The position numbers were made by a program, and so were the translations under genes. Shown one piece after another: positions 20,361-31,893 of a DNA stretch of 42,116 bases (position 1 is its first letter; the number at the start of each line of letters is the position of its first letter). This DNA comes from Saccoglossus kowalevskii (taxonomy: Eukaryota; Hemichordata; Enteropneusta; Harrimaniidae): the NCBI RefSeq assembly GCF_000003605.2, contig NW_003120425.1, positions 63,998 to 106,113 of the forward strand. Direction: 5' to 3'. The notes beneath the pieces are model-generated. The model did not search any database. It saw nothing but the letters and a program-made list of their open reading frames with translations, and was not told where the DNA came from.

Positions 20361-23300
20361 ACTATTCATGATCAGCGAGAGATATTTGTTATCCAATATA
20401 TTTGTTGATTTGCACCAGACAGAATATATAATGATTTTATCATAGTTGAATTATTATTTTTGAAAATTAAATTTCAGATTTTGATTATCATATTTTGCAG
20501 AAGCCCATTTCAAATCAAATGGAAAAATCAGTTTCTTTTTTCACATATGTGTGTCATCAATTTTACTATTTACAATTTTTTCATAATTTTTTTTTTATTT
20601 ACAACTATTTTCTTTCAATGCAAAACCTTCCAGACAACCCTACTTTTTAAAATAAGAAGCCCCTTATTTGACATGTATTTCTATGTATCATTCCCAGCGT
20701 TTGTATCGCCACGTTATTTGTACATTTAGTCTGATTTCCAGCCTCGAGACACAAATCTTCTACGTTGTAAATTAATTGCTGTAAATTACATGTCCAGTAG
20801 GCAATGTAATTTTGGCAGTCGCCATTAAAATTTGCCGCAATAAGTGTAGTTATTATTATTATATATTATATTATGAATCATAAGTTATGTCAGGCATGGT
20901 GTCAGGCAAGTGAAACAAAGGATTATGTGCTAATGAAAATTAAGCTCTATCAGAAACTATGTGTGGCCATTTCTGAAGTGTTTGAATACGAGAAATCCAT
21001 CTTAATTTACATCAGAGTTTTGCATAAGTAGAACAAGATGAAAAATGTTAAGAAACAGAAACGAATACATGTTCTAGATATCTCAACCAACGCACGTTGC
21101 AGCTTTTAAACCAATCCAAATATTTTGGATTTTTACATTTTGACAAATCTGTGGTCAATGGAGAATTATGTCAGTAATTAGCAAAGATATTAAGAAAAAT
21201 TACAATTGGCAGAAAAACTTAAAATTATTTTATTATATAATATTATTTATTATATTATACAAATTCTTTATAGTTTTCCAAGTGAAAAGTTTCAAAAAAT
21301 ACATGACAATTAAATAAAAATAGTGGGATACCTAAATTTGTTTCCATGGAAACAATTATTTTGTGATCTCTCTAGAGTGTTATTCTCTAGTCTGATGGCC
21401 ATTTCGATTTTAAAATTGATCAAAATATCTAAAATTTAATTTTAATTTAATGAAAAAAAAAGAGTTACCACTAGCTTTTTTATTCAGACCTCAAAAAAGC
21501 CAGTCACAGAAAATAATTTGGCAACGTTCAAAAACATGTTCACCATGTTCTTACTTAGTAATTTATATACCTACTTAAAATTTGTAGAGATATTCTCAAG
21601 GCATGTACAACAAGCTATTATGCTCTTTTTTATTGTAGAGATATTTTAACCATATAATCAAATGTTGTAAACTAGAGACTTGGTCAGTAGTAACAATTAA
21701 TATTGTCCATTAGCACCAGTCCGGATGCCCCCTCATTTGTTTTCTTAAAACCCATTGTTTTTATAATTTTTTCTCTGTCTTTTTTTTTTTCACATATCAT
21801 TCACACAGTAGATTTGATTCACATGTACATCGGGTTATATGCAGAGGCATTTAAGTTTATGAGACACTCAAGATACCGTATCATGCAGTATATACATAAC
21901 TGACTTGCAGGTTAAGAGTAAATTCTTGAATTGCTGTGCTGGTATCAGTACATGATAGTTTTACTCCATTTGTGCTGTATTGATTTATACCTAGACGATG
22001 TTTCAATTTCAAGTGGCATCTGGACAGGATGATGTATGATCTGCCACCTACCCAGAATTTTGGTTGAGTATGGTAATTTGTCGAAATAGATGAATTTTCT
22101 TTTTTAATTTAAAAATAACTTTATTTAGTAATTCCTCATATGTATTATCATAATGATATTATGTTATTCTTCACTTAAAAAAAAAAAAATATTATATTGA
22201 TAAATAACAAGGCCCCCCCCCCAAATGTACATGAACATAGAGGGCGCTGTTCATCAATATGCACTTATCAGTTACTTCAGGAGTCATTTTTTGACATAAA
22301 TATTATTTAAAAATTTAGCGATACAGATTTGACAGCACGAGTCTTGGAGATAATTTGTGCAGGAATACATCCTAAAATTACCCACTTGCGTCATCGCACA
22401 CAGTATTTGCATACTCTCTTATAAGGAAATATAATAATATTTGTAATAATAACGAAAGTTTTTTCATCACTCTAAGTAGCATACACCAACTAGGAAACCA
22501 CAAAATATGCACTTCTACAGTATGTAGTCACAATTTACTGCTGTACACTTTTATTAATATAATCATCATAACCAAATAGATCAAATTTTACATATGTTCT
22601 GTAGTTCTGTTTCTGGTGAAGCGTGCAAAAAAGGACTACCGGTACATACATGTACATGTAGTTTTTTAAGTAATATTTCTGTCTTACTGTTCAATTCCTT
22701 TTTATTGTCAACAATTTTTGACCAAATCTGATTAAAGTAATTATTTGATAGAGCTCATAATCAAAGATTGCAGACTGGAGACTGTTTCAATTCCAAAACA
22801 TTCCAAATAGTTGCACATTTAACATATATTAGAGTTATTGGTAATTGAAATTTACGGACATACTTCATTTATTAGTGGGTTGATAATTGCTTGTTAGGAA
22901 TGCTTAAATCAGAGTTGATTATGAAAAAAAAGTACTATGACTTAATGCTTCTTTTAAAAACCGACTTCATTCCTTAATGAAATCCTCAGGCACAAAGTCT
23001 ATTGCAGAGCCAGTTTTACGAATCTTTGTACTCACAATATTTGTATTCGTATTTTCTGTTTGGTGTTGCATTATGGGATTAAGATAAAGAAGCACGATTG
23101 GGAAATCTAAGCGCTGGCAATTTATGAAAGTTCCTTGACCTATGAGTTTTTGTCAGGTTCTTAATAATTATGTTCGGTAATTGCGTGTTTATCGGCAGTG
23201 ATTGAATTTTTAATAACTTTCGTAACAATTTACAACACAATGGTGTAATAAAAGAACTGGTTCAATTCAAAATTAATCTGATACAATGTAGCTGAACTAA

Positions 23301-23821
23301 AGGCCAATGTACTGACTATGTGGCTGTAGAGAGTATGGTGTGAAACATACATATAACATGTACATACACTACTTGAGTATTAAAATGTCCTCACTTTTAT
23401 AAAAAATTAATGGTTAAATTGAATGAAAATTGAACATGTTTTCATCAAAAGTTGTAGTGTGTTTCTAGTGGATTTACAGTACAGTTTTTATAGTCAATTA
23501 TAATTATTTATTCTAATCATTGTCATAATTTCAACTTGTTCTATAAAATATACGTATGTAACTAATATGAGACATTTTTAGGTAGTATAATCTGATTTTT
23601 CGGTGAGAATCAAATTTATCATGAAAATTTATTAGTTATTATTTATAATAGAAAGTAATCTGTTTACACATGGCAGTGGGAAATTTGAACAATGAAGGAT
23701 GAAATCATTTATGAGTTAATATACATCAGGGATTTGTTTAAACAATGGAACAGGGACGCAGCGCCCTCATGCCATGGCCATGTGCCCCCTTACCCTGGGG
23801 AGTAGATCCTCTGGCAACCAT
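20361..23821. other. Long AT-rich stretch without a recognised gene
   Basis: Frames of 66-89 codons (20460-20729, 21703-21903) are dominated by F, I and L from T-rich DNA and look accidental. It holds a palindromic X-box-like site (21340), a C10 run at 22213-22222 and an AGAGGGCGCT motif at 22239-22248. No other structure supported. Confidence 0.5.
21340..21353. promoter_or_regulatory. RFX X-box-like palindrome
   Basis: GTTTCCATGGAAAC is a perfect 14-bp palindrome and fits the X-box pattern RYYNYYATRRNRAC. The same 14-mer recurs at 27882-27895 with partly similar left flanks, so it may travel in a decayed repeat. Regulatory use is inference. Confidence 0.3.
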
Positions 23822-24009
23822 AAAATTCTGATTGACCAGGGATCACAGTGGCCATAGTTTTCAATTGTGACAAGTCTGATAGTTATTTCTGCTCCAAGGA
23901 AGCCATAGAATGCTCCATTTTAACTTACAATCCCTCTCTGGTAGGGAGAACCCTATCTACCCCACTTGGTGGTGCCGATGAATTGCAGTGCTCCCTCTTG
24001 CAGTTTTTT
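23822..24009 (+). repeat. Dispersed repeat, copy 1 (inverted partner 36935-37134)
   Basis: Starts AAAATTCTGATTGACCAGG and ends GCTCCCTCTTGCAGTTTTTT, as does the partner on the opposite strand. GAAGCCATAGAATGCTCCAT, GTAGGGAGAACCCTATCT and CCACTTGGTGGTGC are near-identical. The partner has 12 extra bases in the middle (a multiple of 3), and both copies keep one frame open over about 58 codons, though without an ATG (it begins GTG). Substitutions are spread evenly over codon positions, which argues against coding. Family not recognised. Confidence 0.75.
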
Positions 24010-26783
24010 CTAGAACAAGCCCTGATACAGTGTCTGTATGTTATGTAATATAATATTGAGGTATTTATTTTAGAAATGGCATCAAATAATAAATTGTACA
24101 AATAAACATATATGAATATGTGAGGTCAGTTTCAGATGAATAAAGTACATACCAGTGAAAAAGTAGATTGAACAAAATAAAAGATTTAAACATCCACGTC
24201 AAAGCTCCCACTCATGCATGTACAGCGGAAACCAAATAAAGATGTCTTTTAACAAAGAAACAATGACAGAAAAAATGGAACTATGAACTTTCTTTGAGTT
24301 ATTGTTATGAATTTTTGATGAGATACAGAATTATATCAAGGTCGTAAAAAAGAAAAGCTTTTAAATGGACATTAGTCTAGAGATTTGTGAGTGTATCAGC
24401 ACTGAAGTAGTGTCCTTGGCTTGACACCAAATTTGTTTCTTGCCTTTCTTCATATGGTGGCACAATTTTCATCAAGAAATGAAATTACTGAGATAATTAT
24501 GCTTAAAAGTCTATACATGCACATATATCAGCTAATTTTAACACTTTTTGTTAATTTTTATCTCCTTTTCAGTTTAAATTATTTTAAGAGGCAGTGATTT
24601 ATTTAGAGTAGCTGGACAAGTTTATAGTTTAAACTTTCTGTTTTCTCAAAATTTCTTAATAGCTAACAAAATGGATTATTAACTTTCGCTTTATGAAGAG
24701 TAAAAATGATAGATTTCTTGAATTTGCAGGGTTTTGTTACTGAAACAGTAAAACTCATAAACTAAATAATATTCTGCAGATATTTTAGAGTTCAATCTTT
24801 CAAAACTACAGTAATGTCATTGCTTTGCCTTTAATAAGATGAAAGGTGAGGTATAGTAAGCATGTCCTGTCTGATGTCGTTTATTGCAAATAAAGGCTAA
24901 ACTAGCCAATTTGAAAGATCTGTTTTTTAAGTTACAGACTTATTAAAAAACAGCTCTCCACTCAAATCTAAATATCTTCTACAAGCAAGGCTTAGATAGT
25001 TTCTCTATGTTTTCTAAAGACACATCCCTAAGTTGTAATAGTTGCTCCCATGTTGTGATATCTGATAGAGTTCTAAATGCATAAATGGACCAGATGGTTT
25101 AAGTAAGCTATCAACCATCAAAACTTAATCAAAAATTTATGAAAACAGGAAATAGAAATGTACATTATTGTAGTGGACATGAAAATTACTTTACTATGTA
25201 GTTGAATTATGTTGCTTTAGTTCCTTGTCAAATGATTAAGTACTGTGTTCTTGACATGATGACCTCACAATTTTTGTTCTGCTTCAGAAGTTCATCTTCT
25301 CAGGAGTGAACATCCATGCATTTTCACTGCTTGGCAACCACAATCGGTGAAAGCAACTGTCGAAAACTCTAAAAAAAAAAAAATATACATTGGCTAGTTT
25401 TTGAAAATCTCCTGAACAGTGTGATAAGATTACCTTTAATATGCAATATGAATTTTATAGTCTCAAAGTTGAGTTTGTGCTGTTTTCTCCTGTTCTATAA
25501 CCAGCGTTCCACAGCAGCTTCTACAGAACCCATAGAAATACATGGTGTCTTTAATAGCAACATAAATCTTTCTGTGATTGAGCTCCACGCCTGAGATTAT
25601 GATATTTTACTTTTATGAGTATGATCAGCTGGTTGGAATACCAAAAAAACACTAAGGGAAGGACCTATTTACTGCTCAACTAACATCTTATAATATATTG
25701 TGGAATAATATTATCTAAAAATGAAATTATATCCCAAAACATAGATTTGGAAATTCAACCTTATGCAGTTGTTATTTTATATTTTGAGTTAATATTCAAA
25801 AATGACATGTAATGTACTGTAATACATGGAAGACATTTATATTTTGTAATACATTTGAGTCGTGGAAAATCGGTAAATATTGTGGTGAATATTTCACTGG
25901 GGTTATTGTTGTCTCCAGTCATTCAACCTGTAAAATAAGTACAAATATTTGTTGGTGGGAGTAAATTCAGATTAAAATCATATTCATCCAATAGTTTGAA
26001 AAAAACAGCAATAATTTAACAGTGTAGTAAAATGTCCCAGTGGCAGCGTTCCTGCAAAGCCCGAGTGACTTGAGGGGGGGGGGGGGTGAGTAGTTTGCTA
26101 TAAACAACTCAACTACATTGTATGTGAGGAAGATTTTCTTTTCTTGCATAAAACAATTTGCAGCAAACCTCTCACTGCTAATTCATAAATTGTTTAATTG
26201 CTGTTAACTGACAGTCAGGGAAATCCATTCTCTTTTGTATTATCGCCTATACATCTCACTATAAATGTAATCTCCATTGAGTTTAGAAATGACCACTCTC
26301 CCTAGGCACAGACTATAAAACAATTTCAAGTAACTAGATGTTATTTTTGGCGATAAGTCGGTGAAATTGTGTTAATGAAGGTTTTGACATTTCACCTTCT
26401 TCTATTGAAGTTTAAATTTAGTTTCTGTCTTGTCATTACCTATTAGCATCGTGTTTCAATTCATAATTACTAGATTGTTAAACAAAATTGTTTCATCTTA
26501 AAAATAAAATGGTTTCTTTGATCTCTCACTTAATAGGTACCCTGGAATTCATGCTGCTTTATTTTCTGATTAATGTAATTTTGTGTTTTTATCACGGTTA
26601 TAAACTTTATCACCAACCAACAAGTAAAGATGAACTGGCTTTAAACTTGGATTTAAAATATCATGGGTTCTAAAATTAATCAAAGATATTTTTAAAATCA
26701 ATCTTTTTGGGACAAATATTGGAATGGATTACATCAAAAGTAAAAAATTCGGTGGTCTTAATTGTTTTTTGTACACTATCTTT
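24010..26783. other. Long AT-rich stretch without a recognised gene
   Basis: No supportable coding region. It has a G13 run at 26074-26086 and an A13 run near 25371. An RFX-like half-site, CTTGGCAACC, lies near 25330. The 60-61 codon ORFs at 25967-26149 and 26488-26673 look accidental. Confidence 0.5.
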
Positions 26784-27388
26784 TTAGCTCCGCTGTCGTC
26801 TTTGTCAAGCAGAGCTTATCATATGAGTGATTGTCCATCTTCGTCGTCGTCGTCCGTGTCAATGTTTTACTTTTTCGACTTCTTCTTGAAAACAATAAGC
26901 CTGAATGCTTTGATACTTGGTGTATATGTACCTTGGGTAGACGTCTTTTAGATTTGTTCATTTCATGATGATATCTTCAATTCTCTAATTTTGGTGAATA
27001 TTTTTGGTCATTTTTGGTAAAAAGTGATATTTTCGACTTCTTGTTAAAAACCGCATGTCCAATTGCTTTGATATTACATATATAGGTACTACAGGTGGAC
27101 CTCTCTCAGATTTGTTCATTTTGTAATGATATATTTAGTTCTCTAATTTTGGTGAATATTTTTGTCATTTTTAGTAAAAATTGATATTTTTGATTTCTTG
27201 TTAAAAACTGCGAGTCCAATTGCTTTGATATTACATATATAGGTACTACATGTGGACCTCTTTTAGATTTGTTAATTTCGTGGTGATATCTTCAATTATC
27301 CAATTTTGATGATATTTTTGTAATTTTTGGTGAAAAGTGATATTTTTGAATTCTTGTTAAAAACAGCAAGTCTACATATTGTATGCAA
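26784..27388 (+). mobile_element. Pearl-like element, copy C, truncated at the 3' end
   Basis: The 5' end is TAGCTCCGCTGTCGTCTTTG followed by the hairpin partner AGCAGAGCT, then a CGTCGTCGTCGTCCGTG microsatellite near 26840. About three internal units follow: CTCTCTCAGATTT-type starts at 26943, 27101 and 27258 show a 157-158 bp period. After GCAAGTCT (27366-27373) some 17 bases present in copy E are missing. ACATATTGT then follows and homology stops, so the 3' hairpin terminus is lost. ORFs across it are repeat artefacts. Confidence 0.8.
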
Positions 27389-27389
27389 C

Positions 27390-27806
27390 TCATGTGCACA
27401 CTGTTACATCAACAATTTGGTGGTAAAAATACATTATTTTATTAATAAAAGTAAAATGTAAAATCTGATCTACATTTATGCTGACGTTTTTGTTTACTAT
27501 GATCAAGTAATCGGCAAGCACTTGTATGTACTTTGTATTCCATACCATACTGGTATACTTTAATGAAATTGTAGTCCTCATGATAACACACTTCCTGTGG
27601 CTTTTGTAATGCCAGTATGACTTTTCTTTAGTTGAATAAAGAACAATGTTATCGCTTAAAAGCATTCCTACTCCCTGCTTAGACAATAATTGATATCCCA
27701 ATATTCTGGGTCTCTGCGCTAACTGATAACACTGCTGGAAATACTTTACACATGTGATGGTTAGTTGAAAAATTATACTATTATATAATTTCAAGGATGG
27801 GACCAA
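27390..27806 (-). CDS. 138-codon ORF of unknown meaning
   Basis: The longest frame in the window, from ATG at 27806 down to a stop at 27390, where truncated pearl copy C ends. The translation is not low-complexity, has no visible signal peptide, membrane run or motif, and resembles no family I know. It starts MVPSLKLYNSIIFQLTITCV and contains GYQLLSKQGVGMLLSDN. CpG and codon use look like the AT-rich background. It may be a chance ORF, or the remnant of a sequence that replaced the 3' end of the pearl copy. Confidence 0.15.
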   Translation of the reverse strand: MVPSLKLYNSIIFQLTITCVKYFQQCYQLAQRPRILGYQLLSKQGVGMLLSDNIVLYSTKEKSYWHYKSHRKCVIMRTTISLKYTSMVWNTKYIQVLADYLIIVNKNVSINVDQILHFTFINKIMYFYHQIVDVTVCT

Positions 27807-27881
27807 ATTTGTTCATATTTAAAGCGAAATGGTGCATCAATTAGATGAAAAGGAGGAAGTAAAAAAAGTGTATCCAAACTT

Positions 27882-27895
27882 GTTTCCATGGAAAC
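27882..27895. promoter_or_regulatory. RFX X-box-like palindrome
   Basis: Second GTTTCCATGGAAAC, identical to 21340-21353 and again preceded by a TATCC/TACCT-AAA-TT stretch. It fits RYYNYYATRRNRAC. Inference only. Confidence 0.3.
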
Positions 27896-27946
27896 AACTA
27901 ACAATTCTTCTTACCATTAAACCCAACATTGCCAGCCATTTCAGAT

Positions 27947-28240
27947 AATAATAATAATAATAATCACTTTATTGCATTTTTAGAAATACACATTTTTATC
28001 AGTATATACATCTAGCAATAAAAAATACAATTATAAATTACAAATGTACAAATTACCTATAATTTGAATTAAATGTGAATCAAAAACTACTTCAGATACT
28101 CTCGGTTTAATTTTAAAAGTTTTAAACAAGTTGCAGGAAATTCAAATACAGAGAAAAATTTTCTCCTAGTATCCATGGCTTGACGACTGAGCTGTATTGT
28201 ATTAATAGGCATCGCCGAGCTTGTTCAATTTGTAGATAAA
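27947..28240 (-). mobile_element. Possible retroposon 3' end with (TTA)n tail
   Basis: Read on the minus strand, the region ends ...GCAATAAAGTGATTATTATT, a polyadenylation-like AATAAA followed by a TTA microsatellite. The LINE at the right edge of the window ends the same way. A minus-strand frame containing YYETLIYLQIEQARRCLLIQ stops about 160 bp before the tail; an overlapping frame with AMDTRRKFFSVFEF is also open. Neither gives a recognisable domain. The call rests on the tail form only. Confidence 0.3.
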
Positions 28241-28579
28241 TCAACGTCTCATAGTATGTAACTCGCCAAACACTACAATGTATTTATTGTCAACTGCTAA
28301 AAGTTTTGAACATTACAAAAAACTACACTCTTGAGCTTGTGGAAACTCCAAAAAAAAGAACGCAACTGAACAGTAATAAAATTGGCGCCCTGAAACTGAT
28401 AGGGTGCCTCTTTCTTGTACAGGTCTTTGATTGGTCAGAGAAGATATTTAGAAGTCGTATTCATCAATAATATTTAACATTCTCGCTGCTTTCATCGATA
28501 TAAGTATACAAAGTCTATAGTTAATAGTTAAAAAGTTGTTTTCATCTGCATATATTCAGCTGGTCTGGTAATCATTTTT
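28241..28579. other. Spacer without a recognised gene
   Basis: AT-rich sequence between the retroposon-like tail and pearl copy D. Nothing supportable seen. Confidence 0.5.
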
Positions 28580-29110
28580 TAGCTCCGCTGTCGACTTTGT
28601 TGAGCAGAGATTTTCATATGAGTGATTGTCCGTCGTCCGTCGTCTGTGTCAATGTTTTACTTTCTTGACTTGAAAACTACAAGTTTGAATGCTTTGATAC
28701 TTAATGTATATGTACCTTGGGTAGACCTCTCTTAGATTTGTTCATTTTGTAATGATAGCTTTAATTCTCTTATTTTGGTGAATATTTTTGTCGTTTTTGG
28801 TAAAAAGTGTTATTTTCGACTTCTTGTTGAAAACTGTAGGTCCGATTGCTTTGATATTACATATATAGGTACTACATGTGGACCTCTCTCAGATTTGTTC
28901 ATTGCGTGATGATATCTTCAATTCTCTAATTTTGGTGAATATTTGTTGTCATTTTTGGTAAAAAGGGATATTTTCGAATTCTTGTTGAAAAAGGCACGTC
29001 CGATTGCTTTGATACTATAGATATTGTTCATTTTCTAATGATATCTTCAGTTATTTAATTGTAATGTGCATTGCTAACAGCGGAGCTATCTCAGCCGACA
29101 GGCTGCTTGT
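28580..29110 (+). mobile_element. Pearl-like element, copy D, full length
   Basis: 5' AGCTCCGCTGTCGACTTTG, TGTCCGTCGTCCGTCGTC tract near 28628, about two internal ~158-bp units, and 3' AACAGCGGAGCTATCTCAGC plus the terminal hairpin CAGCC-GACA-GGCTG and CTTGT. AGCTCCGCT at the 5' end and AGCGGAGCT near the 3' end are inverted, so the two ends could pair. Non-coding. Confidence 0.8.
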
Positions 29111-29166
29111 GTAACAAATCTGGCAATCATAATGACGACAATTTGCATACAGAATGGACAAATAGG

Positions 29167-29262
29167 TTTAGAGAAGTTCTCTTGCTTACATTTTCAGTAC
29201 TGCACACTTTAGAGAAGTTCCTTAGCTTTCAATGTCAGCACTGCAAACTTTAGAGAAGTTCC
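29167..29262 (+). repeat. Short tandem repeat, 41-bp period, 2.3 copies
   Basis: TTTAGAGAAGTTC begins at 29167, 29208 and 29249. The intervening bases (CTTGCTTACATTTTCAGTAC, then TAGCTTTCAATGTCAGCAC) are diverged versions of each other. It lies immediately downstream of pearl copy D. Confidence 0.8.
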
Positions 29263-31893
29263 CTAACAACTCCTTTCACAGCAGGTGCAGAGTCAACTTA
29301 CTTCTGCTCTTTTTGATCCTAAACATCCTTAAAATTTGATTAAAATTCTTTGTGTTCTAGCTGGTTCCTGTCTTCATTATACTGCATATATTATATGTAT
29401 CTTCTAAAACATACTACTCATTACAAGTAGCAGTGTACGTTTGGTGGCTTATCATTTTTATTTCATTCACACTTACCATAACTAATTTTTTTTTCCATTT
29501 GATTAATTCAAAATTTTGTAAGTTTTGAAAGATGTTCACTGTGATATTCTAGGATTCAATTGAAATGCTCACTGGGACTTGATCCGTGTCTGAAATGGAA
29601 CCAGAAAATTATACATTTATACCTACGTGTATAGAATGTAACAAAATCCAAAACTACTATAGTTTTTATTTCAGAAAAACTGAATTTTTGAATTTTAGTA
29701 AGAAAAAGAAAACCAAAGTTGTACGTTTTTGTTCTTTCTTTTATATGATACATATATTTCCTTAAATATATAATTTTTTTTCATTACTAGAACACTATAA
29801 AACAAAATTATATTCCATGTAATTATCAGTGGGGTACCTTACTGCTATGTATTAACCTACATTTACATGTATTACCACATGTATTCAACAAACTTTTAAT
29901 TAATTATCATCTCAAATATTTACATCAACACTTGTTTAACATATTGCCAGCTAAATGCCTCCACATACTTGTACATTGTGTTTGTTTCTGAGTCTCATAT
30001 CAAACAGAACGTGGATTTACAGATATAAAGTCAATGTTTTGGTCACAGTCTTATAAACTGCAATCTGGCCCTCATGCAATTTACTCAACTTTGACCAAAA
30101 TAGTAGGTTTTTATCTGTAAACACACATTTTCTGATCTGTTCACTTATATCAGAAAAAATAATTTCTTATTAATTAAATTATTAAAAACTATTGTAAATC
30201 ATTTATATTCATTTTCATCTTCGAAAAATAAAATTCTTTAAATACATATGATTTACTTATTTTTAATATAGAATTACATATATGACTGTTGCCATAGTAA
30301 CACAGTGTGCACTTTTTAAGGCAGCAATCTATTCAATGAATCCAAAATTTCAAAACGTAACTTTGGGTGCATTCTCTACAAACAAAATGTGTTTTATTTT
30401 ATTTTTGTTTTGAAATATGCCTAATACAGTGACTTAAACATGAAATCATTTTAAAAATATTCATATTTATAAAAAATCTTAATATTAAAGCTGAATCAAC
30501 CACATTGATGCTGTCAACATTGACAAATAGTGAGCAAGATAACTGACTACTCGTAATTGTGTCAGTTAGCCAATACAAAACTTGGCGTGAGTCTTTTCTA
30601 TCCTGGTATCATATTTAATAAAACAGCTCGAGGTATATGCATAAGGTCATAATAAAAAATTTGTTGAAAATATAAACTGAATTTTAATCATAAATGTATG
30701 TGACCTCTGGCATGAACATGCTTTTAATTGTTCAATGTCATCGGAGGGGGTATGGTAGTGAATGGAACAGCATGTTTTATCCAGGGGGAGGTGATAAGAA
30801 TAGCCTATTAAAAGTTGGAATATCAGTGTTATAATCTTACACCATACTTATAGTCAACTTGTAGATGACGTGAAGCTATACTATCTTTAATTCAGGTAAA
30901 AGCCTTTTATATTGAATATATAGTGTTTATTTTGTTGTAGCAAGCACTGTTCTTTATCTGCCAGGTTTATATATACAGAAAGTTTTATAGTGTAATTTTC
31001 TTGGCTCTCAATGTTATCGCATCACAGGCTGAAAGCCTGTATGGTTGGCCAAAATGAATGGGTAAAAAATTGTGTCAGAAGACGATGTATGAAAATTGTT
31101 TGTCTGGGCTTATTATTGGTAACACTGGGTTAGTGTGTCACTTAAAAAGTGACAGGAATGACAAAGCTATAAATCATTCCCCTCCTCTGCTGGCTCTAGC
31201 ATTCGGACTGTTCAATGGCTGTTTATACTTTAGTGAGAATAAGAAATGTATTCTTGTGGGTTTGATTTGTGTGATGTATAGATCTATGGTATGACAGGTT
31301 AATACCAATTAGACAATAATTTCCATTAATTTAGGGGTGTGGCTAAGAGGCGGTTTGGGGGAGGGGGTGCTTTGTAAATACCACTATATGCTCTGCCATT
31401 GCTTGATACTTGTACCAGGACAAGTTGTGTACATGTACATCTGATATGTGCAATGGCTTCATTTTAGTTAAAGGGTCACAAGCCCAGACCCCCTCCCCCC
31501 CTTCCCCCAGGGGAAAAAACTACAAGAACTTAACTAGAGAATAAAATTTTGTTTGAATATCTTCAGCCAACTTTTGGTTTTCAGTTTTCTTCCCAGTTAT
31601 ACAATATGTAAACAATTACATCACATGTTAAGGTATCGATAACGACTTTATTTTAGTGTTGAGTGGCCTACATCCTTTACTCAGACATAGTATCAAGATT
31701 GCATTAACAGGACATGGATAAACATCTGACTTGTCAGATTAATTTCTTTGGTTATGTCAGTGAAGCCATGCTGAGTTAAATTACAGTTTCTCCTCACTGT
31801 AGATCAGACCTGAAAAGTAAAAATCAACTTAAACACAATTATTGACTTTTGAATTCCCAGGAAAGTGTTCATTTATCCGAAATAGAGATTTTT
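29263..31893. other. Long AT-rich stretch without a recognised gene
   Basis: No coding region could be supported; the 65- and 78-codon frames (29556-29753 minus, 31058-31294 plus) lack domains. There is a good X-box match at 30288-30301. A G-rich patch at 31330-31370 and C-rich runs at 31490-31509 stand out from the AT background. Confidence 0.5.
30288..30301 (+). promoter_or_regulatory. RFX X-box match
   Basis: GTTGCCATAGTAAC fits RYYNYYATRRNRAC at every position and is close to the high-affinity GTTGCCATGGYAAC form. No promoter is recognised nearby. Function is inference. Confidence 0.3.

Noticed and set aside
20460-20729. 89-codon ORF rich in F, I and L, resembling membrane segments
   Set aside because: T-rich DNA alone gives such translations; no start context, splice support or known family.
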